Assembly (NCBI GenBank): GCA_004802705.1 | Contig: SGPL01000325.1 | Span: forward strand, 1-38,749 | DNA: 38,749 nucleotides | From: Bondarzewia mesenterica | Taxonomy: Eukaryota; Basidiomycota; Agaricomycetes; Russulales; Bondarzewiaceae | Reading direction: 5' to 3' | Part shown: in pieces, positions 30,965 to 38,749 of the stretch | How the letters are laid out: each line of letters opens with the position of its first letter | Numbering within the stretch: position 1 is the first letter of the stretch | Translations under genes and position numbers: made by a program | Notes under the pieces: model-generated | The model's input: the letters and a program-made list of their open reading frames with translations, nothing else | What the model was told of the DNA's origin: nothing | Database searches by the model: none

Positions 30965-33422
30965 ATGTCCGGCGCTCCCTACGTCGCACACCCCCGCCAT
31001 GAAAGCATATCCCCTTCCTCTACCTCCAGCCTCATCGCCGCCACTCCCTTTCTCAAGTCCATGAGTCGCGTGACAGCTCAGCCAGCTTTGCAGTACGACG
31101 CTCTCCATCTCTTTCGCACCAACTCCTCACCTTCTCTTCCACAGTCAGAAACACCGTACCCTTCGCGACCGGGCACGCGGTACTCTGCCCTCGAAGACAA
31201 GGTCCGCAGCACAGTCGCTCATGCGGTCCACTCCACCCGTTGCTCACCCCTACTTTCAGTTCTCGCTATCGCCGGACCCGCGTAACTGGGGTTCTAATCT
31301 CTCTCCTGACTTCACAGAAGCAGACGACGATATCCACAACCCTGACCATGGCATCAACTCTCGTTCAATATTCCATGACGGGCACTTGCTTTCATATAGA
31401 GGTCTCGCGAATATGGGATGTCTCGTACTACTCATCTTGGGCATAATAACATTATTGTGAGTCTCTTTTTCTTGTCAACCGGTAAAACGCCGACAATGCC
31501 TCTCCTTCATTCAATCCGCAGTGCGGGATACCCGATAATATATTTCTACCATCGGGGGGGAACTCTCCGCCTTTGGTGCATTTAACATTGGCGGCACCAA
31601 CAGCTCTGGCCAAGTGCCAGAAATGCCCGGTAATTGGGGCCTCATCGACCTCGACACACCGCAGGAGGCGTATACGAGGGTGTCATTCTATGATAGCTCG
31701 GAACTCGAGCTCGTCTTTTCCGACGAGTTCAATACCGATGGACGGACCTTCTATCCTGGTGATGATCCGTACTGGGAGGCGGTGGACTTGCATTACTGGG
31801 TGCGTGTTGTTAGGGTAGACGGCGTGTCGCCAGGGTGCTGACCGCTGCGTAGGAAACGAATAACTTGGAATGGTACGACCCCGCAGCCATCACGACCAAG
31901 AACGGCGCGTTGACAATCACCCTGTCTCAAAAAGAAACCCACGACCTAAACTTCCAAGGCGGTGAGACTTTTTGTCGATCCTCTCTGCTTCACTCTTGGC
32001 TGACTTGGCGCTCTCGACAGGCATGATGACTACATGGTACGTTGTCGAAGCTCCTCGTGATAGTTAAGTACCAGAGAAGTGAATATATGCGCCCCAGGAA
32101 CAAGTTCTGTTTCACGGGCGGATATATCGAGACATCGGTGAAACTTCCCGGATCGAATAATATTGTAGGACTGTGGCCGGCCGTTTGGACGATGGGGAAC
32201 TTGGGTCGTGCGGGCTATGGTGCTTCCCTCGAAGGCATGGTACGTTGTTTCAACCCCTTGCTTTTTTTTTCCTCGTCGAAGTCACGTCGCTCTCTTTTCA
32301 GTGGCCCTACACATACGACGCGTGCGACGTTGGGACTGTTGCCAACCAGACTGTCAATGGATCCCCGGAGGCTGCAACGGTGAATGGAGACGCGAGCGAA
32401 AATGGTATTCTGTCCTTTCTTCCAGGACAACGTCTCTCCCGGTGCACTTGTAACGGAGAGAGCCATCCAGGTCCTAAACATAGTGACGGTACTTATGTGG
32501 GCAGGTCCGCTCCGGAAATTGATATATTTGAGGCGCAGATCACGGGTACTCCTCTGACGGGCCAGGTGTCGCAGAGCGCACAGTGGGCTGTGAGTCTCTG
32601 TCTGGTTTCGTCTCTGTGCCTTCGGTTCTTGACGTTTTCGTCGACAGCCCTTCAATCATGGGTATGAATGGTTCAACACGACCGCAAACGAGATCATCGC
32701 GGATACCACTATCTCTGAACAGAATTCGTACATCGGTGGCTCGACACAGCAGGCAACGTCAGTTGTGACGAACACAGACCAATTGTGCTACGAGAACTCT
32801 GCCACTCCTTGCTTCTCTGTGTATGGATTTGAAGTACGTCTGTTCCTTCTATGAATCATGTTACGCGGGGAAGGCTTATGCGTGCGAATCTGTCGATTTT
32901 TTAGTATAAGGGCGGGTTTGACAACGCATATATTACCTGGGTGTCAGACAACAAGACGGCATGGACACTCAACGTGGCGGGCATGGCGGCGGATTCGCTA
33001 GTCGAGATCTCAGGTAGGCCAGTGCCGCAGGAACCTATGGTACGTTTGCTCGAAAATCTTTCGCTGTGCTAGAAGAGCTCAACCGGCTGTCAATACCAGT
33101 ACATAATCGCGAATTTGGGCATGTCGGAAAACTTTGGAACGGTCGACCTTACACATCTCGTGTTCCCGGCGACTATGTACATTGACTACATTCGCGTGTA
33201 CCAGCCCAAGAATGCGCGGAATATCGGTTGTGACCCCACGGATTTCCCGACAGAGGCGTATATCAATCAGTGCGCTATTCAGTCACCTCATCATTCGACT
33301 TGTGCGTGTGCTGACGAACCACATCCAGATACATGGAGGCCTATACAAACCCCAATCTCACAACCTGGGTGAATGACTTCAAGCAAACGTTCCCCAAGAA
33401 CAGCTTCCTCGGCCAGTGTTGA
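30965..33422 (+). CDS. KRE6: KRE6/SKN1-type beta-glucan synthesis-associated protein, GH16
   Basis: A type II membrane glycoside-hydrolase-like protein needed for beta-1,6-glucan of the cell wall. Eleven exons: 30965-31201, 31260-31456, 31522-31799, 31853-31961, 32021-32036, 32098-32239, 32302-32589, 32648-32833, 32905-33039, 33100-33269, 33329-33422, about 616 aa. A Ser-rich cytosolic tail leads to [18 protein letters not shown], then the membrane helix [20 protein letters not shown]. The luminal GH16 domain has [58 protein letters not shown] and the catalytic motif [10 protein letters not shown], with both Glu and the Asp intact. It ends KNSFLGQC. Exon 5 is only 16 nt. In exon 3 the run of seven G (31554-31560) is one too long; six restore [15 protein letters not shown]. 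Confidence 0.95.
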
Positions 33423-34045
33423 TCCACCTCATTCACTTACGTTCCATATCCCATACCCCTGCCGCATGCCGCATCGAATAATTTATATGTCGTCTCCTCC
33501 GTCTCACGCCGCATCTACATCGAACTCACGTACCGCACAAACGCACAAACACATATATTTTCCCCCCGAATCCGCCTCGCTCACCCGCAACTTGTACCGT
33601 GTAATTGCTACTACGTAAATGTCGTCCCAGGCTCTCCCGCACTCGCGCTCCCTCGCACATACTTTTTCGTCGTCGTCGTCTTTTTTTGAGTTATGGTAGA
33701 TTACGTCCCAGGTCTTGACGACCTGATTTGAGCTCGACCCCGCGTCGTACTTTCACTTCCGCCGTCCGACCTTTATTCCCGGACCTCCTCTCCGATGGAT
33801 GCTACGTACACATACCTTTCAAGTCCTCGTTTCATGACCCCTTTACCCCCTCTTCTTTTTCTTCTCTTTTTTTTCTTTTCTGTACAGCGTTCAAGTTCGA
33901 AATTGAGGAAGGACATGTCGCACTCATTCCCCGAGTCCCCCGAACTCGAACTCCTCGTCTTTTTGCTTTCGAAGTATCGTAGGTTGCCTCCGGTGCAAGA
34001 TCAAGTGGCCGCGGCGCGGCCTCCGCGTTTCCTTTGCTGCGCTTT
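33423..34045. other. KRE6 3' region, pyrimidine-rich
   Basis: No gene recognised. It holds a short CGT-triplet run (33668-33680) followed by T7, and strongly C/T-rich tracts near 33845-33890. Probably 3' UTR and spacer. Confidence 0.4.
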
Positions 34046-34335
34046 TTATCTCCTTGTGTGTGTATTGCGCAGCAGGTGCAATAACGAAGAGAGCCTATGG
34101 GCGGCGGCACATCCGGACTGACGAGCGAACCACGGTGGACGGACGGACGGAGTACGGTTCTTTCAAGTTGTTGCTATCCTTTCAACGTTTTTGACGCGTT
34201 GTCCTTCGACTCGGATTCGATGGGTAGCTCGATCGTCTTTCTTTTGTTTTCCTTCAATATCCCTTGCCCTTTTTTCTTCCGTTCCAACTGCATATCGTTA
34301 ATAATCTGCCCCGTTCCCTTCCCTTCATTTTCTTT
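34046..34335 (+). repeat. Dispersed repeat, copy A
   Basis: This stretch matches, at roughly 80% by eye, the reverse complement of 38250-38548. Shared words include ATCCGGACTGACG, GTTGCTATCCTTTCAACG, TTTTTGACGCGTTGTCC and TCGTTAATAATCTGCCCCG. No terminal repeats or transposase frame are visible. A non-autonomous mobile element or an old duplication are both possible. Confidence 0.75.
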
Positions 34336-35773
34336 CTTTCTCGTACCCCTTTCTGCACTTCATAGACATTTATACTCACTTTTATATGGAATTCGATCCG
34401 TTGAGATCGAAGAGCGGTGGGGCAGTTCTTTGTCTGATATTATGTACTTTATTCTGGTCTCCATCGTTCAACGTTCCATACCACTCTCCCCTCTCCCTTT
34501 TTTTTTTTTGTTCGCTCGGTGCCCTTTGTGAAGGACTCGCATTGGTTATATGATTTCATGCACGATGCCGTGGTACATGCTCGACTGTACCAGAGGCCGA
34601 GGTAGCTGGGGTTTTCGTTGTATATGCATATGGATGGTGCTACGTGTCTTGGGACATTCTGAGGAATTTGAAGTCTGTGGCGACCCGCCATTAGCGTGTT
34701 TCGATAAGACTGGTACATAGTGGATGCGAATGGCAAGTAAATAAATAAAAAAAGGTCGCGGCGTGCACATACAGCATATAGTCAGAGGTGGGTTATTGCG
34801 CAGACACTCACGAAATCCGTGGATCGTCGTATAGATCGCCACGAGAGGGCGCAGAAAAGGCCAGTGATTCAGGAACGGACGGCCCGAGGAAGAGCGAGAT
34901 GGGGGGAGTTTATTCCTAGAAGATGGGGCGGTATTGACACCGCGGTAGGGAGGGTATCGACCGGTCCCGGTCAGTGAATGGGTTGCTTGGCAATTGGGAA
35001 GATGCAGGTTAACGTTCATCGCTGCATCCTGCATGGGCTGTCTGCTGATGCTGATCTGATCTACGGAAAACGAATGTTGCTTTGAGGGGGTAAGAAGGGT
35101 CTGTTAACGGTACCGGTTGCGGGCGTAGATTTCCTGAGGTTCACAAAATAGGGAGAATGTAGACTGGCGACCAGGTCTCTAGATAGCGGACGCAGTGACG
35201 GACAAGTCAAGTACGGCATATCTAGAGGGAACACATCCAAAGAGAAGCTGGAGAAAAAAGACCGTACGAGGCTGTGTGAGATTGGAGCCAAGCGGGCCCG
35301 GGAGTCTTATGTATCCTTAGATTTCTCGTATCTAGGACGATCCGCAGCAAGTTTCCATGTGATGCAAGTCTTGCTTCCCCCCAGAGAGCAGGGGGTCAGG
35401 CCTCAGGTCGGGTGACGGGCGATGGAAGGAAACTGCAAATTGGCGCAAAAGTCACGTCACTTGTGGTGTATGTTCAAGCACATGGCTGGGCAAAACATAA
35501 GCTATGGTCTGCGGGACTCACCAGGAGGAAACCGTTGAAGAATACAGTACTTTCCCAGACCATCCTTCTCTGGACGCGGGACTGTGAGGTGTTAACCTTT
35601 CGGCGAGACCGATCCCACGTTGATCCCACGAGAAAAGCTTGCGATTAATGTATTGCCATTTTTCATAAAAACTGCGTAGAATGATGGAAGTAGAAATGCA
35701 TCAAGGCTAACTCATCCATAGGAGACGATGGTGCGGCAATTTCGCGGCAGGCATTGATCTGCACATACTTACG
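34336..35773. other. Intergenic region without a recognised gene
   Basis: About 1.4 kb. A minus-strand frame at 34546-35034 gives 162 codons, but the product has no motif and is probably chance. T- and A-runs are common (34500-34508, 34738-34754). Nothing else is supported. Confidence 0.45.
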
Positions 35774-37284
35774 TTACACTGCAGTCGGGGGTCGATAGTC
35801 TTGGCAAACATTTGCTCCTTTCATCCATGGATGCCACAAAAGTTGTTCGGCCGTCGGTCTGTCATCAAGGTCGAGGCGCAAGCACGCTCGAATGAACTCT
35901 GCGGCGGGAGGTATGTCGTCATCGGCGAGATCGCTGACGTCTTTCAAAGTCGCCTCGATGCCCACAGGAATAAGCTGCCCGATGCGCAACAGGTTGCCTA
36001 GGCAGAAGAATGAGAATTTCAGTGGAGGCGACACATGAAAAATGTTCACCATTATTGTCAAAGTGCTTTTGGCTCAATTCTGCTCTTGCAAGCATGGCCT
36101 GGGAAAATCTTTCGCCTGTCAACTCAAGCATCCTTGCCAAATGGTCATCTTCCAGGTCGAAATCGGCACCACGTTCGGGATGGAACGCCCAAAGGCCGGT
36201 CAACAATTCGAAGTCTAGATATGAATCAGGTGGCGTTCAGGTAGGGTTTTTCATTGCGGCTGAGACAGACAGGCCAGACAACCGATCGCCCATATATCAA
36301 TTTTGGTCCCGTAGCCAGCACGAAGGACAACTTCCGGCGCCCGTAAGGCAAACGCTGTGCCCAAGTTATACGTCTGCGGGTCACTTGCCAGTTGCGCTGT
36401 CTTGACCGTCAGCGACACATGATATTCAGTTATTGACAAACACACACCTTGTCCAAGATCATTCAAGACGAAGTCGTATAGCTCGACGAACGTCGCACCA
36501 TCATTTCATTTCCAGTCATGAGCCAGCGGCTGCGGAAGCATGACGGGGTACGTGGTGCCATTGAGTTCCATCTGCCCATCGATATTAGGTGGGTCAGCCG
36601 CAAGCTCTTTTTCGGTGGAATCCGTGTCCTCGCCGATGTCGAACAGGATATTGTCAGGCTTAATGTCTAGAACGGGTGAGACAGGCAATGAGCAGCGTGA
36701 GAACTGAGGGGAGAAACTGCCGAGCCTGTATGGATGATATTAATGCGGTGTAGCTTTTCCAGAGCAAGCAGAAGACAGAGCAGAGTTATCTTGACAGTAT
36801 GCAGTGGGAGCCGCTTCTTCGGGGCAGACCGTCTGAAGCTGCCGAGGTCGGTGGTCAACGGGGGAACGACAAAGCACAGATGCTGGCCATGAGGACCAAG
36901 CAGGACCAAGCTCCTCGAAGTGGTCGATCAAGAACGGAAGGTTGTCGTTCTTATCGACAGGGCTGACAGCTTCCAAAATTCCAAGCTCGTTGAGACGTCC
37001 CGCGCGATTGAGAGAAGTACAATATGCCGTCAAAAATTTCACAGCAGGGTAGCGCGTGGGTTTGGATCTATAGCATCCATGTACTGAGTGACGTTTGCAA
37101 GACAGAGTCATTTGCAGGACATACTGAAGGTCTGCGACCAATACGGTGGATGAGAACTGTCCGAGACCAAGTAATCTGACGACTTTGTATCGTCCCCGTT
37201 CAGAAGGAGCCCTGGATATGCGGGGAAGAAACCAAAGCCATCCGCGGCGGTGTGTTTGAGCAATTCTCCCATAGTCGACGACAT
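35774..37284 (-). pseudogene. Decayed SRPK-like serine/threonine protein kinase
   Basis: The relic reads along the minus strand as a CMGC/SRPK-type kinase of the kind expanded in mushrooms. Pieces in order: GFGFFPAYPGLLLNG, then in another frame RYKVVRLLGLGQFSSTVLVA (glycine loop), RYPAVKFLTAYCTSL (VAVK lysine), DHFEELGPHGQHLCFVVPPL, INIIHTDIKPDNILFD (catalytic loop with Asp), YDFVLNDLGQAQLAS (DLG in place of DFG), LRAPEVVLRAGYGTKIDIWA, TGLWAFHPERGADFDLEDDH and DDRPTAEQLLWHPWMKG, ending TAA at 35774-35776. Damage: a frame break near 37192; a 10-bp tandem duplication AGGACCAAGC (36892-36901, 36902-36911) inside GPHG; an in-frame TGA at 36506-36508; and poor donors where introns are expected (GC after HTG near 36721, none clear near 36279). 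Several independent lesions make a pseudogene more likely than errors. Confidence 0.8.
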
Positions 37285-37515
37285 GAGGGTCAATTGACTG
37301 GCAAATCTAGTAGTGATAGTGATCAAGCAAGTGCGCCCATATATAGTCGGCATTCTCCGAAATATGCTGCGAGTCACTGCCGCTGAAGCTTATTTGTTCA
37401 GCAGTTTCATCTGGACCTGGGAGCGGGCACTTGTCCAACATCATAAATACCTCTCAGCTGCCACGAGCACCCCCGAGCACGTACGCACACCTCCACCTTC
37501 TCGGTCTCAACAAAC
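37285..37515. promoter_or_regulatory. Short divergent spacer, kinase relic / small gene
   Basis: 231 bp between the apparent kinase start and the small gene. The kinase frame stays open upstream to an ATG at 37375-37377, so the spacer may be shorter. It should include the promoter of the plus-strand gene. Confidence 0.35.
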
Positions 37516-38066
37516 ATGAGCTTGACCGTGAATCACTTATATGCTGCCCTGTATCGCCGACATGACGAGCGATATCATTGGGCTCTCATCACCGCCACAA
37601 GCGCAACTGAAGGCGTGAAGTCGCATGCGACCAACATACCCAATCCGGCAGACTGGCACTATGTTTCTGAGCCGTTCAATGTTGCCACTGAGTGGAAGCC
37701 GCTCGTTATCCTCGCGAGTCTCGGTACGCCTTCGTCAAACCTCCGTGATCTGACAAGACTGAGACGCATCGCAATCATACCCCAGGAGAGCTGCCCGCTG
37801 ATGTCACGGCAGCTACACTCCAGGAGCGTTTCGCCCGCATACCCATGCAAACTCCTGAATGCGACCAACCGCACCCTTTCACTTGCAGAATATGGTTTAG
37901 GGCCGCGGTCAAAGCACTCGAGGGAGTCGTGCCATGCGCCAACTTCGTCGACGCGCTAGAAAGAGAGTTGGTTTCGCTCGCCGACGACCATGCCACGCTC
38001 GTTGGTTTAGGACGCCCTTGGAAGCTGTATGCCGAAGTAAGCCATCCGAATGCATGGACAGTCTAA
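37516..38066 (+). CDS. Small hypothetical protein, mushroom 'HWAL' type
   Basis: Two exons (37516-37723 and 37786-38066, TAA) joined by a normal GT-AG intron give 162 aa. The start MSLTVNHLYAALYRRHDERY and then HWALITATSATEG resemble a family of small fungal proteins of unknown role (DUF6914-like, from memory, not checked). A later CRIWFRAAVKALEGV segment fits the same pattern. There is no signal peptide and no membrane helix. The last 27 codons, including the stop, lie in the left arm of the 260-bp inverted repeat, and a nearly identical copy runs the other way at the window end. Confidence 0.65.
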
Positions 38067-38245
38067 CAGCGATTTGTCAAATGGGTCGGTGAGAATTGAA
38101 TTGCTCTATCAAGCACAGTGAAATTCTCGGATTTTGAAAGCGAATCGCAGTAACTCAGAGTGAATCTACGGAAGTGCGTTGTATACAAATCGCGCTATAT
38201 CTCCTTGTGTGTGCATACCGCGCAGCAGTTGTAGCAGCCAAGAGA
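37986..38245 (+). repeat. Left arm of 260-bp near-perfect inverted repeat
   Basis: Pairs with 38490-38749 in inverted orientation. I count two mismatches in 260 bases: GGACGC against GGATGC near 38012, and GCGTTG against GCGCTG near 38179. The arm starts inside the last exon of the small gene, crosses its stop and 3' flank, and ends in the outer edge of the dispersed repeat. Confidence 0.95.
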
Positions 38246-38249
38246 TACA

Positions 38250-38548
38250 AAACGACGGGAGGGGGCGGGGCAGATTATTAACGATATGCAGTTGCAACGG
38301 AAAGAAAAAAGGGTACGGAGAATTGAAGAAAAATAAAAGAAAGACGATGGAGCTGTCAGACGATGGAATCCGAGTCGAAGGACAACGCGTCAAAAACGTT
38401 GAAAGGATAGCAACAAAGAAACGCACTCCGTCCGTCCGTCTGTCTACCGTGGTCCGCGCGTCAGTCCGGATGCAAGGCCGCCTATAAGTTCTCTTGGCTG
38501 CTACAACTGCTGCGCGGTATGCACACACAAGGAGATATAGCGCGATTT
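38250..38548 (-). repeat. Dispersed repeat, copy B, spanning the inverted-repeat spacer
   Basis: Diverged inverted copy of 34046-34335. It fills the 244-bp spacer (38246-38489) and runs about 58 bp into the right arm. The left arm holds only the outer end of the same repeat, so the fold-back boundary lies within the repeat. Confidence 0.75.
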
Positions 38549-38749
38549 GTATACAGCGCACTTCCGTAGATTCACTCTGAGTTACTGCGATTCGCTTTCA
38601 AAATCCGAGAATTTCACTGTGCTTGATAGAGCAATTCAATTCTCACCGACCCATTTGACAAATCGCTGTTAGACTGTCCATGCATTCGGATGGCTTACTT
38701 CGGCATACAGCTTCCAAGGGCATCCTAAACCAACGAGCGTGGCATGGTC
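38490..38749 (-). repeat. Right arm of 260-bp inverted repeat, cut by window end
   Basis: Mirror of 37986-38245. The match continues to the last base of the window, so the true repeat may be longer than 260 bp. Confidence 0.95.
38669..38749 (-). CDS. Partial inverted copy of the small hypothetical gene (3' end only)
   Basis: Read on the minus strand from the window edge, 26 codons and a TAA match the C-terminus of the gene at 37516-38066 except for one change (GLGRPW to GLGCPW). The frame is intact. Whether a full second copy exists depends on sequence outside the window. An assembly fold-back is the main alternative. Confidence 0.6.
   Translation of the reverse strand, partial: DHATLVGLGCPWKLYAEVSHPNAWTV

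Noticed and set aside
30411..31108. Two overlapping minus-strand frames upstream of and across the KRE6 start
   Set aside because: They overlap the KRE6 first exon and promoter; the peptides are C/T-tract translations without motifs.
31202..31259. First exon of KRE6 read through to a TAA at about 31285
   Set aside because: The GTCCGC...TTTCAG intron joins ALEDK to [11 protein letters not shown], the expected KRE6 sequence, so the read-through stop is not used.
34546..35034. 162-codon minus-strand frame
   Set aside because: No domain, no splice pattern, and low-complexity surroundings; probably chance.
1..38749. tRNA, rRNA, CRISPR arrays and intact autonomous transposons
   Set aside because: No paired tRNA arms with a TTCGA-type loop, no rRNA blocks, no spaced direct repeats and no transposase or reverse transcriptase motifs were seen by eye. 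A computed scan could still find a weak tRNA.

Overview
The window looks like nuclear DNA of a filamentous basidiomycete, most likely an Agaricomycete. Nearly every gene is cut by several introns of about 50-75 nt, genes are closely spaced on both strands, and the protein types fit: a KRE6-type GH16 protein, an SRPK-like kinase relic, a small mushroom-type hypothetical family and fungal complex I subunits. All gene models were built by eye from reading frames, splice signals and remembered family motifs. No alignment was run.

Layout. (1) 1-5928: an NCS1 purine/hydantoin-type permease (minus strand, 3' end outside the window) diverges from a complete hydantoinase/oxoprolinase-DUF917 fusion, a plausible uptake-and-hydrolysis pair. 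(2) 5929-11600: gene-poor. It has a stretch with many ambiguous bases (7159-7535), a C2H2 zinc-finger protein whose 5' structure is unclear, and an inverted repeat carrying two CACGTG boxes per arm. (3) 11634-16713: a compact mitochondrial block with NDUFA1 (plus), a lipoyltransferase/lipoate-protein ligase (minus), NDUFA8 (minus), an unknown 144-aa protein (plus) and NDUFAF3 (minus). Three of these five genes serve complex I. (4) 16773-21524: SWC4/DMAP1, whose start is only 59 bp from that of NDUFAF3, converging on glycogen branching enzyme. (5) 22201-28936: a glutamate-carboxypeptidase-II-like M28B membrane peptidase with a 5-nt microexon, then a short MGxxxS-start protein whose end overlaps the start of a ~700-aa disordered ORF. 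(6) 30965-33422: KRE6/SKN1-type beta-glucan synthesis protein. (7) 33423-38749: repeat-rich end with a decayed SRPK-like kinase, a small two-exon gene, and a 260-bp near-perfect inverted repeat running to the last base. The repeat duplicates the tail of that small gene, and its spacer is a diverged copy of a repeat found 4 kb upstream.

Themes. Several introns break the GT-AG rule: an AT-AC intron next to the putative catalytic lysine of the lipoyltransferase and two consecutive GC-AG introns in the hydantoinase. Several otherwise well conserved genes are broken by single-base changes, mostly in homopolymers. I read these mainly as sequence errors. The kinase is different: a nonsense codon, a 10-bp tandem duplication and weak splice sites indicate real decay.
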